A stretch of DNA of 64,000 nucleotides from Gonatopus flavifemur (GCA_018340375.1 JAFFJZ010000103.1:124001-188000); one strand, 5' to 3'; positions 20,280-31,195 are shown, counted from the stretch's first letter. A program made the numbers and translations. The notes: generated by a model not told the origin, from the letters alone.

Positions 20280-20850
20280 CTTTATTTATCAGAGAATGCT
20301 CCCCAGGGTTTTACCCCCGGGGGCGGTTACAAAATGGCACTGAGGCCTGGCTTATAATCTATGGCAAAAACAAAGATACAATAATCATCTGGCTCCAGGA
20401 GGTACTCTAGTAGATGGATTATAGCCCATCTATGGGCTATGGTAAAATTCCAAAATTTAAGCGTACTTTTTAATAATAAAAATGGGTGGCACCACCTGGC
20501 CCACCCATATCACATTCAGCTCATTCTTATCAATGGGGTACCCCCTGGAGCAACCAGACCTATATACTAAATCTAAACATAAAATAGTAATAATAATAAT
20601 TGCCCCCGCGGAGCTATCACAGTGTTATGAATGAATAAGTATATAAATAGATAAATAAATAAGTACATAGATGAATGAATAAATAGGTACATAGATGAAT
20701 AAATAGACACATGAACATATAAATTGTATAAATAAATTGTATAAATAAATAAAATTGTAGATTGTATAGATAAAATCAGTTATAAATAAAATCAGTTAAA
20801 ATCTTGACCCTGGCGGCTCACTCACAGATTTTACATGTATGACTAGCGGT
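20280..20850 (-). repeat. LINE 3' region, directly repeated at 27906-28475
   Basis: Almost identical to 27906-28475, with differences in GATA/GAAT-type simple repeats (20635-20760). It includes the GGGTTTTACCCCCGGGGGCGG block near 20307 and the CCTGGCGGCTCA block near 20808. The two copies diverge after GTATGACTA (20842/28465). Because the LINE is on the minus strand this is its 3' untranslated region, and the second copy is a 5'-truncated LINE end. Confidence 0.8.
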
Positions 20851-21093
20851 TAAAAGGCACACCAGGGTCATCCGCGGGGCCAAGATAAAATCATCGCATG
20901 TATAAAATAGTATCGCGACACTCACACACTCATTCACACTTAATAAGGAAAAAAGAGACAAAAGAGAAAAAGAAAAGTTGCTAATTGGCAGTGCCATAAT
21001 CAATCTGCGTGTTCAAAAGAAGGGAACGCACTCATACCCACACATAAAAACAAAGAAAAAGTTTAACACAGGAGCGCGCAAGCGTGCGGTGGA
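20851..21093 (-). other. LINE 3' untranslated region, inner part
   Basis: Non-coding transition between the AT-rich 3' region and the endonuclease stop at 21094. Contains CACTCACACACTCATTCACAC and A/G-rich simple sequence. Confidence 0.5.
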
Positions 21094-21840
21094 TTAATCG
21101 CCCGAAGTTTCTTGAGCCGCTTCAGCTCCGGCTAACCTTCGCGGTGCGGACGGCGCCTGATACTGGCGCGCGCCGGAAACATGCTCCACGTATATGTCGC
21201 GTGACCAGCGGATGGTCTCCGACACCATGAGGCGGCGCATAAGCTGCGCGTATCGTGGGCTGATATTGAGCAGCCTAAGGACCCCCTCATTGGACGGATC
21301 CCACGAGCCGAGCGCTCCTATCACGAACGCATGGACAGCAACACGGTACCCTTTCGAGCGAAGGTGTTCAGCCAGAGGCGTATAGTGTGCAAATTTACGC
21401 TCTCTGGCTTCCCACATCGCCTCCCTCCGGTTTTCGAAGGGGATGGTAACGTCCACTATCACAATGCTCTTTGAGGTTCGTGGCGTATGACCAAGTCAGG
21501 TCTTAAACCCCCAAAGTCGTGATCGACGCCCTCGATCCGCTGGTTGACCTTTTTCTCCCCCGGGAGACGGCAGGCCGCACTCAGGCGGTCCAGCACAGCG
21601 TTATGCCGATACTGGATGGCCGCCGAGTGAGGGGCAGTGACAGATGACGTGCGGTAAGGTCTCAGTCCACTACCGCAACGCCGGCAGCGCTTGTCACCAT
21701 CGCCCCAACGCCTAGCCCCGTTAAGAGGTAGTACATCTAGTCGGGCACGATGAATGAACCGCCACTCGGCGAAGCGGGTGAAGCTCCCCGTACGGAAGAA
21801 GTGATTAGACACATTCGACCGCACGGAGACATCAGCGACC
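21094..21840 (-). pseudogene. LINE C-terminal CCHC-like and restriction-like endonuclease region
   Basis: Reading leftward, one frame from about 21840 gives a WRFIHRARLDVLPLNG segment, then a CRRCGS pair and YRHNAVLDRLSAACR helix, matching the zinc-binding segment before the endonuclease of R2-type elements. The endonuclease follows with GLRPDLVIRH for the first acidic residue, then after a frameshift at about 21460 IVDVTIPFENR for the second, and ARERKFAHY with the Lys. The C-terminus continues to the stop at 21094. These residues fit a PD-(D/E)xK nuclease that nicks the insertion target. Broken by at least two frameshifts. Confidence 0.75.
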
Positions 21841-23490
21841 TTACCTGGTCCTTCTTCGCGAGAAGAGAGACCAGGTACCTTTGTGTCACCGCCGCCCTCA
21901 CCCGATGGATCACCTGCTTCTTGGCGCCAGGTGGAATGACGACAGGCCGCCCTTCCGCCCCCGGGCACACCAACTGCAGCTCCACTAGTTCGGCAGACCA
22001 CCTCCAAGTTATCCCAGCCTTCTTGGATTGTCTCATTACGGCGTTCCGCACTCTCGACCACATGGAGCCCATCTGAGCGTCCCTTCGAAATTCCCCCTCC
22101 AGCGAGCCGGAGAGGTATTTCGCCAGGTCTTCACCGGACGCAGGCCTACCAATCTTGTCTCTCACCGCCTGACGGAGGGTGTCCCAGGCCAGCATGCTCA
22201 CCGACTCGTCATCCGCATTCAGAAGTCTGAAGGAATGCGCGACGGTGAGCACGTCAGCCAAGTCCGCAAGCGGGAGGAGTCCACAGCCACCCTTGCTAGG
22301 CGGGATGTAGACCACCTCCGCGCTCGCCCTCTGCGGCAGGTTGAGCCAAGATTTGACGACCTTTTTGATAAGGTCGTCAGCCGTTTTCAGTGGTTTCTTC
22401 TCCACGTGGGCTCCCCTCAGAAGAAAATCCAACCTGGGCAGCAAAAATGTCGCCACAGTTTCGATCCTCTGCCAAGGGGCCAAGAGAGAACGGTCCACCA
22501 TGCCAAGATCCCCAATCAGCTGGTCTATGTCGGAGATTGGGGTCTGCCTCACCTGGTAGCCCGTCGGCACACCCAGGTGCACGTACGCCTCTTCCGTCTC
22601 CAGCGGGTGAATATCCGCCCCCATGAGCCCGAAGACGGTCGGTCGGACCCCGCCGCGAGCCGTTCCACCGATGTGAAGGGTCGCACATTTGGCGGGGTTG
22701 AACCGCAATCCGATCGACTCGGCCTCGGCCTCCACTGCACTCAGCAGTTCCCTCATTCCTTCGGGAGTGTCGGCAATGAGTGCCACGTCGTCCGCGTACG
22801 CCAGTCGATTACGCCGCTGACCTTGGATCGTATAACCCGCCCCAAGCCCGTCCAGCTTACGCAGGACGGACTCGAGAGCGAGGTTAAAGGTCACTGGACT
22901 CAGTGGACACCCCTGACGAACCCCCCTCCGGATGGGGATGGGACCGGTGTATCCCTCGGCGGTCCGCACGCGGGTCACGCATTCGTGGTACATGGACTTC
23001 CAGATGTTGAGGAAGCCATGTGGCACACCCGAGTGCACCAGGGCGTTCTCGATGGTCGCGTGCGGGACCGATCCAAACGCGTTGGAAAGGTCCAGCCACG
23101 CCACCACCGCCTGCTTCTTGTGCCGCTTCGCATCTTGAATGATCTCCTGCAGCACGAAGTTATGCTCGTAGCATCCCTCGTGCGGCAGGAAACCCTTCTG
23201 CGCCGGGTCCAGCCTCCCGTGTCGCACCGCCCATCCCGTCAGTCGGTCCGCCATGACCGCAGCCATCAGCTTGGGCATGGTGTCGCCCATGGCGAGGGGA
23301 CGCCAGTTGGACAGGTCGTCTCGGTCGCCCTTCTTGTACACCAACACGGTGTTTGATGCCTTCCAGGTGTCCGGGATCCGACCTATTCTGTAGCAGGCGT
23401 TGAACAGCGACGCTAATAACACCGACCCAGGATCACCCCCCCGCAAATCCCTGTAAGTCAGGCCGTCAGGACCAGGCGCCGGGTGGTCAT
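21840..23490 (-). pseudogene. LINE reverse transcriptase
   Basis: A long open frame on the minus strand contains WKASNTVLVYKKGDRDDLSNWRPLA-type text (RT block 1-2), AVVAWLDLSNAFGSVPH with the first catalytic Asp, RGVRQGCPLSP, LAYADDVALIA with the YADD active site (about 22800), and LRFNPAKCATLHIGG. The upstream junction with the preceding segment is a one-base frameshift near 23490, where a PAPGPDGLTYRDL stretch begins. The downstream frame leaves RT near 21840 and ends in an unrelated frame at 21737. The active site is intact. The long plus-strand frame 22028-23356 is its shadow. Confidence 0.9.
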
Positions 23491-24313
23491 GCGCCTGATC
23501 CGACGGTCCACCTCACCGGGCGCGAAGGGGATCTCCAGGGCCTCCGTGTCCGCACCGTCCAACGCCGCCAACCTGTAGGCGGGAGGGACAGGCTCGAAGG
23601 CCTCCTCCCCGGCGTGCACATCCAGGAAGTGCTGCTCTATCCTCTCCTTCTGCACTTGGCAGTGGTGTGAGGGACCCTGCAGCACCTCCTGGACCGCACG
23701 CCGGCGATTCGCCCTGTACAAAGCCTGTATCCTCGTGGCCTCCCGCACTGGATCCCGGGCACCGTCAAGGACGACCATCGACTTCCCGATCCAGGCGCTC
23801 CCCCTCCCCACGCGCTCCACCCACCCTCCCCTCCGGTCTGCGTCCACGCATTCCGCCGCCGGGACGTGCGCCGCGACCCGGAGCCGCTCCCCGCGCGCCG
23901 GGCGCTCCCCCCGTGTTGGTCGACGCCTGGAAGAACCGCCGGACCTGGTCCGCCAGCTCCCCCAGAGCCTCGGCCGAGGCGACCGAGTCGGCCGCGAGCA
24001 CCAGTTGGTCCCGCTCGGCCCGCCGCGCCGCCACGGTACTCCGGCCGCGCACACCCACAGAAGGTGCAGCTTCCGGACCCCGCGGCCCCGCGGCGGGTCG
24101 CTCGGGCCTGCCACCCCGCCGTCCCCGCCCCCCCGGTGGGCCCCGCCGGCGCCCGGGTGGCGGCCCCGGCACAGGACGACCTTCCCCTACCCCCTCCCCT
24201 GCGAAACGACACCCCCCAACGCCCCGAGCACCCCGCGTACCCCCCCTCGCGTGGTTTCTCCCGCGTGCCATAGCGCCGAGAGCCACATCGGGACTCAACG
24301 CTTCGCATGTCAC
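23491..24313 (-). pseudogene. LINE segment upstream of RT
   Basis: The 3' part encodes REATRIQALYRANRRRAVQEVL and HHCQVQKERIEQHFLDVH, the conserved segment that leads into RT in R2-like proteins. Further upstream the sensible frame changes: a DQLVLAADSVASAEALGEL helix is in a different frame (about 23940-24020). Extreme G/C runs leave three frames open at once, so the exact path cannot be fixed by eye. A stop at 23458 in the first frame marks the RT frameshift. Confidence 0.55.
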
Positions 24314-24375
24314 CGGACTTGCCGCGTCAGCATCTGAAAGAAGATTAAAAGCATTGTTATTTGCGCCGTCCGCAC

Positions 24376-25464
24376 TTACCTCCGGTCCGCCGTTTCCTCC
24401 CCGGCTGCAATTCGGTTTGTTTCGTCCCCCCTCGTGGGGGATGGGCGTCGTTGCGTCGCCGCACTCGCCAGCGTCCGCGATCCGGCCCCCGGCCGCACTT
24501 CCCTTGGCATAAAATCAGCCAAAGTTATTGGCGTCAGCCGTGTCCGATCCCTCGGCGACGGAACTGCACCCGATGTTGGCGGTGGTGGCGACGATGACGA
24601 AGTCGATGATCCAAGGACCCTGTTCCGCCGCCTCCTTGTCGCCGCAAGCCGCCAGCCCTGCCGGTCCGCGAAGGGATCGTCGTCCTCGTCGCTGGTGTTC
24701 GTCGTTGTTGGGCTGCCACCGTTGCGCGACCCGACTCTCCCACCTCTGGCCCGATGTTCTGGTCTGATGGCAATGGGCACCGCTGGAGATGTTGTTGGCG
24801 ATGCCCCTGGTGTCTTCGACGGTGGGATTTCGAGCCGCTCGAGAACCACACTCGACAGCCCTTCCTCATGGATGTCGGGAAGAGCAGGTGGAGTGGCGAC
24901 GATGGTCGTGGCCCTTCCCGACAAGTGTGACCCCGTGGCCATGATTGGGGCCCCACACGTAGATACCGTGACTGTCGAGGTAGTCAGCGTCGTGGCGGTG
25001 GAGGTCATCGATGGTCCGCTGGTCGTCACACCCGACGAGGAACTGACGCTGGGTGGTGATTGACTGGTTGGCGTCAGTCCACTGGTGCGGTTGGGCTGCG
25101 CCAGTACGGGTGTGACATCCCTCGATGGGGGAGCAGCTTGAGATGGAGGTCCAATGGCTGTAGCTGCCCCCCTGCGTGCCACCGATGCCCCCGCCGTAGT
25201 TGGTGGAGTGTCCGACGCTGACCTCACGACGCCCTTGGTGACTTCCGCGAAGGTGGTGGTTGCGGAAGCCATTCGTGATCCCGGAACTGCAGATGACCTC
25301 AGTTTCCTCGTTGGGGGGGACCTTGGTTGGAGGCTGGTCCCCTCTTCCCCCTTTCCCCGGATCACTTCCCAACCTCCCTCTGCTGGTGGTGTTGGAGGAT
25401 GAGGCTCTTGGCTCCACCGACACACTGGCTGCCCTCGGCCGCCGCAGGTTGTACTCCACCCCAT
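24376..25464 (-). pseudogene. LINE Ser/Thr/Pro-rich linker region
   Basis: A 362-codon frame of low complexity with long Thr/Ser/Pro runs (VTTSGPSMTSTATTLTTST) and an acidic patch (NTSDEDDDPFADRQ). A basic RRRRNR patch follows near 24625. No conserved domain is visible. Its position between the zinc finger and RT segments suits a disordered spacer of an R2-like protein. It is separated from the zinc-finger frame by a shift near 25465-25585. Confidence 0.5.
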
Positions 25465-25584
25465 AATTGTACGTAGATGTTAAGTTTGTAGCAGTAGTTT
25501 GAGGTGGAGTCCTTGGTGACGACCCGTTGCTACTGTGTCCAGATGTTCTTCTCTGTGCCGGTGGATTGCTGCCTTTTGGGTAGG

Positions 25585-26274
25585 TTAGGATGGTGCTGGA
25601 CGTCGTGGCACTGGTCCTTGGCGGCAGCCTTCCTCGCCCGCGGATGTGGTTGCAGCAGCTGATGTTGTGGCCGCTGCGGTCCTTCGCAGACCACGCTGGG
25701 ACGTGGCCCCACTCGCGACGACCTGTCTCGTGGTGGATGATGTCGTTGCGGACACGGTAGACGCCAAAGATGCTGCCGGAGAACGGCGCGCAGAGGCCGA
25801 CGATGCGGTCGACGCTCTCACCGCACGCACAACCGTGCCGACGTTTGAAGACCCGACCGTGTTTGGCGAGTCACGTGGGGTCGTGTCAGTTACCACATTC
25901 GGACTAGAATGGCCACTTCTGCCACCCGAGGGCGCGGGACCCTCCGTACCGTGCATCTTTTTAAAATGTTCCTTTACAACTCTCAACTTGTACGTCTTCG
26001 CACCGGTACTTCGGAACCCGCAGTGGCCGCAAACGTAATCTATTTCGACCCCCGGGTGGTACTTCCCCACGTGCTTCGCAAGATCTCCCGTGGTCCCATA
26101 TGTGCCCACCAGCCTGCGATTACCCCCCCTCCCGTACGCCTGTTCTTCGACCTCTCGCGAAGGACGGCAACCCGGCATGCAATAGAAACGAGGGTTGCCT
26201 GCCGGGTCCTTCTCGCCGTATATCTCGTACGGGATGGGGACCGTTAAAACATTTTGTGCCGTCGGATTCGCCAT
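25585..26274 (-). pseudogene. LINE N-terminal zinc-finger segment
   Basis: The likely start is the ATG at 26274 (MANPTAQNVL), because upstream codons in the same frame lie in the tandem-repeat leader. A first Cys/His-containing region has RFYCMPGC and LAKHVGKYHPG. A clear C2H2 finger follows: DYVCGHCGFRS ... VKEHFKKMHG (about 25950-26035). After it comes an Ala/Ser/Thr-rich stretch. N-terminal C2H2 fingers bind the target DNA in R2-type elements. A one-base-type frame break occurs near 25600. Confidence 0.65.
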
Positions 26275-26289
26275 GGCAAGTGAGAAAGA

Positions 26290-27360
26290 AGAAATAGAGA
26301 GGGGATGTGTTGGATTCGGTTGCGGTTCGGAACCAACGGAAAGTCCCCACAAACCAGATCCAACGGAAAATGAAGAAAGAGAGAGAGAAAGAGTGTGCTG
26401 GAAGCAGTTGTGGGTCAGTTCCAACGGAAATTCCCCAAGAACTGGTTCCAGCGGAAAGTTCAGAAGAAAGAGGAGAAAGAGGTTGTTGGAATCAGCCGCG
26501 GTTCGATCCCAGGGAAACTCACCACGAGCTGGGTCAACGGAAGGAGAAAGAGCGGGAAGGTGTTGGAAGCGGCCGCGGTTCAGTCCCAACGGAAATTTCC
26601 GCGAGCCGGGTCCAACGGAAAGGGGTTGGGTTGTGTCGGACACCACTGCAGTTCAGTCCCAGAGGAAATCCCCACAGAGGAATCCAACGGAATGTGAGAA
26701 CCGAAGAGAGAGAGAGGTGAGGCCTCGAACGGCCGTCTCACTCTACCCGTCGGAACTCACGGGAGAGGTAAAGGAGTGTGCTGGACACCACTGCGGTTCA
26801 AATCCAAAGGAAAATCCCCACAGAGGAATCCAACGGAATGTGAGAACCGAAGAGAGAGAGAGGTGAGGCCTCAACAGCCGTCTCACTCTACCCGTCGGAA
26901 CTCACGGGAGAGGTTAGGGAGGGTGTTGGACACAACTGTGGCTCAGTGCCAGAGGAAATCCCCACAGAGGAATCGAAGGGAATGGGAGACCCGAAGAGAG
27001 AGAGAGGTGAGGCCTCAACAGCCGTCTCACTCTACCCGTCGGAACTCACGGGAGAGGTAAAGGAGTGTGTTGGACACAACTGTGGCTCAGATCCAGAGGA
27101 AAATCACCACAGAGGGATCCAACGGAATGTGAGAACCGAAGAGAGAGAGAGGTGAGGCCTCAACAGCCGTCTCACTCTACCCGTCGGAACTCACGGGAGA
27201 GGTAAGGGAGCGTGTTGGACACAACTGTGGCTCAGATCCAGAGGAAAGTCACCACAGAGGGATCCAACGGAATGTGAGAACCGAAGAGAGAGAGAGGTGA
27301 GGCCTCGAACGGCCGTCTCACTCTACCCGTCAGGACTCACAGGAGAGTGTTCTCGAACAC
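26290..27360 (-). repeat. LINE 5' leader with ~145-bp tandem repeats
   Basis: GAGGCCTC anchors recur at 26719, 26865, 27009, 27154 and 27299, a period of 144-146. Each unit has GTCTCACTCTACCCGTC, a GTGTTGGACAC block, CCACAGAGG and CCAACGGAATGTGAGAACC. More diverged units with CCAACGGAAA words continue left to about 26330. Open plus-strand frames here are periodic artefacts. By position this is the 5' untranslated region of the minus-strand LINE. Confidence 0.85.
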
Positions 27361-27905
27361 ACCAGCGACTAGTCACTGTCGTGCTGGAGAACAGGAAAGG
27401 TAGGGTAGAGGGAAAAACCAAAGTCCTGAAAAGGACTCTGGGGAAAAGTAGTAAAGGCAAGTCCTTACCAAGACTTCACCGACGGCTGGCAGGTTGGGGT
27501 CGGGCCTTTACTCGCCGTCACAGCGTCGCGCTCCGATCGTCCTCTCGTTCTGGAGATGTCTTCTTAACGACACAAACTAACTCAGTCACTCGCGGATAAA
27601 AGAAAACGAGCAGAAGACTTAGAAACTAGAACTTAGAGGCGTAAGATCAAAGCTCTCGAGGAGTCAGTGTGCTTCGGCGGGTGAGGGGTAAAGCAGCGGA
27701 AAAAAAAAAAAGAAATTTAAAATAGAAAGAGAGAGCTGCTTTCTCCTCTAATGAGCCGTACTAGGTGGCACTGCAATACCTAGACGACTCGTGGCAGGGT
27801 CGATGCAAGCACCGGGCACCCGCCGAATTCCAAAAATCAGGTTAATATACTGACTCCTCGATGAGGAGTGTATCAGATATTAAGCTGATAAGAACAGATT
27901 AATCA
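27361..27905 (-). other. LINE 5' terminal region
   Basis: Non-coding. GC-rich until about 27690, where a run of A starts (AAAAAAAAAAAAGAAATTTAAAA). The last 100 bases contain CCTGACTCCTCGATGAGGAG-type palindromic text near 27855. Abuts the 3' end of the truncated second LINE at 27906. Confidence 0.5.
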
Positions 27906-28475
27906 AACTTTATTTATCAGAGAATGCTCCCCAGGGTTTTACCCCCGGGGGCGGTTACAAAATGGCACTGAGGCCTGGCTTATAATCTATGGCAAAAACA
28001 AAGATACAATAATCATCTGGCTCCAGGAGGTACTCTAGTAGATGGATTATAGCCCACCTATGGGCTATGGTAAAATTCCAAAATTTAAGCGTACTTTTTA
28101 CTTTTTAATAATAAAAATGGGTGGCACCACCTGGCCCACCCATATCACCTTTAGCTCATTCTTATCAATGGGGTACCCCCTGGAGCAACCAGACCTATAT
28201 ACTAAATCTAAACATAAAATGGTAATAATAATTGCCCCCGCGGAGCTATCACAGTGTTATGAATGATTGAATAAATATATAAATGGATAAATAAATAGGT
28301 ACATAGATGAATAAATAAATAAGTACATAGATGAATAAATAAATACATGAACACATAGATTGTATAAATAAATTGTATAAATAAATAAAATTGTAGATTG
28401 TATAGATAAAATCAGTTAAAATCTTGACCCTGGCGGCTCAATCACAGATTTTACATGTATGACTAACACAAGTAT
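27906..28475 (-). repeat. 5'-truncated second LINE copy (3' region only)
   Basis: Nearly identical to 20280-20850 in direct orientation. Because both are minus-strand, the truncated copy lies directly upstream of the full one, head to tail. This suggests either two insertions at the same target or a template jump. Confidence 0.75.
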
Positions 28476-29064
28476 TGTTTCGTGCTTGTGTTTGGCAACA
28501 ATTCACAGTAACAGTACTACGAACAGACATAATTGTCCATATTGGTCGCTGGAAAATCCCACCTAGGTCTGCGGATCTTACCACAGTGGATTTTCACGTA
28601 TGAGGTTCCATCAAATTTTCAAGGCCACAAAGATGTGCAAGATCCGTTCGCTCAACCTCCTCGTGGTGCACATTGGGTAACTCTAATGGCGACGGTAATC
28701 CTCAGGAACTAAAGAAAAAACACTGTAGAGTTAAATGTCGTTCTAAACAGAAAGCAATACGAGTGTTTCATAAAACTGATTTTCATCGATTAGAGCGCCA
28801 TCTGTGCGGAATTCAGGAAAATGATTCAGGCAAAAGTTTCTTGTTTTTCAACGTCAAATCTGAATCTGCAGTCAAAAATAGGGGATTCCATTTAAGAAAC
28901 AAAAGTTGACCCCTGAATGACCTCAAAGTTGAGATCCGAGGCCAAAGTCAAGGTCACCATCAGATGTCCCCCTCGGAATCTCACAGCTTTTGTTCGAAAC
29001 ATTTTCCTCCAAAAGTTCTCGTTTTTGAGTTATTCCGATATAAAAATTGAAATGAGACACCCTG
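28476..29064 (-). repeat. Right interior and arm of the TA-flanked element
   Basis: 28750-29064 mirrors 19961-20277. The part at 28480-28750 has no left counterpart, but contains an inverted, diverged match to about 5855-5885 (AACCTCCTCGTGGTGCAC). A 78-codon frame at 28673-28909 runs through the arm and is not supported as a gene. Confidence 0.65.
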
Positions 29065-29076
29065 TATATGTATACA

Positions 29077-29475
29077 CCCAGACAGCACCGAAAATTCTCG
29101 GAACACTTTAGAAACTTGTTTTTGGTTTCCTAGATTTGATTCTGAAAACATATCCTGGATGTTTCGGAAACGTTTTTTTTTTAATGCATCCTGTTAGATG
29201 TTGATAACATTATTTTCATGTTCTTGAAATATTTTTGGAACATTTCAATAATTGAAAGGAATAAGGAGAACATTTATGTGACGTTTTGAAATCATGTTCG
29301 ATGAAATGTTTCCATAACCTCCCTCGAAAACGTAAATAAAACTTCCTAAGACATATTCACGTTTCCAAAACATACATCTGACGTTTTTAAATCATCCTGG
29401 GACGTTTTTTGCATGTTTCGTATATTACCAACCATGTTTTGTGAATGTTCTCAAAACGTTTCAGTGCTGTCTGGG
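29077..29475. mobile_element. 399-bp MITE with CCCAGACAGC ends
   Basis: CCCAGACAGCACCGAAA at the left and TTTCAGTGCTGTCTGGG at the right are inverted. The interior is AT-rich with many AAACGTTT and GGAACATTT words in both orientations. No ORF. The target duplication is not clear. A related end (GTGCTATCTGGG) occurs near 35918. Confidence 0.75.
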
Positions 29476-29589
29476 CATCGGAGGGAATGCTCTCCGAGGT
29501 CATCTGTTTTTTCAGAAGGTCATTCAAAAAAAAATAGAAGGACTCGTCCGATTGCGATGGAGAAAGGAATACCAAGGCGGCCGAGTTCA

Positions 29590-30480
29590 CTCCCAGTTCG
29601 CTGACTCTGCCTTCTTGGATTTCTATATTGACCTCTGATTTGGATTCAGCGGCCCCAAAAACCCCTAGGACCCATGCTCCATTTGAATTTGTCCATGGAC
29701 ACTAAAGTGGACGAATCAACTTCCAGTTCCTGACTCCGGCATCTTGGAATTCAATTTTGACCCCAGATTTCGATTTAGCGGCTTCGAAAACTCCTAGGAT
29801 CTATGTTTCATCGGAATCTGTCTATAAACACCTAAGCGGCTGAATTCACTTCTGGTTCCCTGACTCCGCCATCTTGGATTTCAATTTTGACCCCAGATTC
29901 GAACTCAACGGTCCCCACAACCTCTAGAACCCATGTTTCATTGGAATCTGTTAATGAATAACGAAGTGGCCAAATTCACTCCCTTTTCCCTGGATCCGGT
30001 ATCTTGGGATCCAATTTTGACCAAGATTTCGTTTCAACGGCCTGGAAAACCCCTAGGATCCATGTTTGATTGGAATCTGTCCATAAACACCAATGCGGCC
30101 GAATTCACTCCTGGTTCCCTGACTCCGCCATCTTGGATTTGCATTTTGACCTCAGATTTGAACTCAGCGGCCTCGAAAACCTCCAGGAACCATGTTCTAT
30201 TGCAATCTGTCCATAAATACCGGAGAGGCCAAATTCACCTCCGGTTACCTGACTCCGCCATCTTGGATTTCAATTTTGACCTCTGATTTGAATTCAGCGG
30301 TCTCGAAAACCCCTATGACCGATGTTCCATCTGAATTCGTCCATGAATATCAAAGTGGCCAAATTCACTCCCGGTCCCCTGACTCCACCATCTTGGATTT
30401 CAATTTCGCCTTCAGATTTTGAATCAGCGGCCTCGAAAACCCCTAGGACCCAGGTTTTATTCGAATCTGTTCATAAATAC
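29590..30480. repeat. ~130-bp tandem array, about 7 units
   Basis: The phrase CATCTTGGATTTCAATTTTGACC and variants recur at about 29608, 29730, 29868, 29998, 30127, 30257 and 30387. Each unit continues with AGATTTGAACTCAGCGG, CTCGAAAACCCCTAGGA, CCATGTT and a CCATAAATACC-type spacer. Open frames follow the period and are not genes. Confidence 0.9.
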
Positions 30481-30482
30481 CA

Positions 30483-31195
30483 TCATCATCATGAAATAAT
30501 CAGTCTTATGACTGGTTTGATGAAATCTCCCAACCCTGTCTATCATCCGCTAACCGCTTCTATTCTGCATATCTACGACAACCCTCATCTTGTATAATTC
30601 GCTTCATATAACTTAATCTAGGTCTACCTCCCCGAGTTTAAGCATTCATCTTCCCTTCAATATCGTTTTCAATAAGCTATCATGCGTTAATGTGTGCCCT
30701 ATCGGATTACTTCTTCTTTTCGACCTGTTTCAAAAGACTTCTTTGTTCATTTACCTTCTCGAGTACTTCTTCATTTTTACTTTCTCTATCCACTTTATTC
30801 TCAGCATCCTTCTATAACACCATATTTCAAAGCTTCGAGTCTTCGTTGGTCCGTTTTTCCAATTGTCCGAGTTTCGCAACCATATGATGCTGTCCTCAAA
30901 ACGTTACTCCTCAAGAATTTCTTTCTTACTGCTGAGCTCATATTCTTCGAACATAGTAACTGTCCCTTCTCGTGGAAAGCCTGTTTTCTTTGTGCTATTC
31001 TTGCTCTTATATCTCTTTCGCTTCCACCCTTTCCTGTAATTATGCTTCCTAGATATTGAAATTCTTTCACTTGCGGAATTGGCTCTGCGTTGATTTTCGT
31101 TTTCATTCTGCTCGATGTTTTCGCCGTTGTACGAATCATGAATTCTGTTTTATCCTTATTTATATTCATAGGATAGCTAACTATAGTTCTCTAGT
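30483..31195 (-). pseudogene. 3' fragment of a second LINE (RT thumb region)
   Basis: An open minus-strand stretch (31169-30801) encodes NKDKTEFMI, EFQYLGSIIT and SYGCETRTIGKTDQRRLEALKYG, the usual end of a LINE RT. Broken frames continue with GRPRLSYMKRIIQD and LADDRQGW near 30540-30620. The element ends at a CATCATCATCATG simple repeat (30481-30492), read as TGATGATG on the minus strand, a typical LINE tail. The upstream RT core is missing. RTE or a related clade is likely, but the clade is uncertain. Confidence 0.7.

Larger units (their letters stand above)
20280..27905 (-). mobile_element. GC-rich R2-type non-LTR retrotransposon
   Basis: Reading right to left: a 5' region with ~145-bp tandem repeats (26290-27360), a zinc-finger segment, a Ser/Thr/Pro-rich linker, RT, a CCHC-like segment and a restriction-like endonuclease, then a ~570-bp AT-richer 3' region ending near 20280. 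The single long coding unit with C-terminal PD-(D/E)xK-like endonuclease and N-terminal zinc fingers is the R2-group layout. The coding part is much richer in G and C than everything around it. At least five frameshifts break the frame. Confidence 0.8.
19961..29064. mobile_element. TA-flanked TIR element split by LINE insertions
   Basis: CAGGGTGTCCCATTTT starts at 19961 directly after TA, and AATGAGACACCCTG ends at 29064 directly before TA. This is a Tc1/mariner-style target duplication with inverted ends. The inverted arms (19961-20277 and about 28750-29064) match imperfectly. Without the LINE DNA the element is under 1 kb, so it is a MITE-like non-autonomous element that received a LINE insertion. 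It truncates the glycoprotein-like fragment to its left. Confidence 0.65.

Noticed and set aside
22028..23356. 442-codon plus-strand open frame
   Set aside because: It lies opposite the LINE reverse transcriptase, which has all RT motifs in order. In such GC-rich DNA antisense frames stay open by chance. Its product is His/Arg/Val-rich with no motif.
23667..24512. Several overlapping plus-strand frames of 135-281 codons
   Set aside because: Pro/Arg/Ala-rich products of a G/C-run region on the strand opposite the LINE. Stop codons are rare there in every frame.
26307..27155. Plus-strand ORFs of 69-223 codons with repeated PTECENRREREV-type text
   Set aside because: The periodic peptides follow the ~145-bp tandem unit exactly and have no start context or domain.
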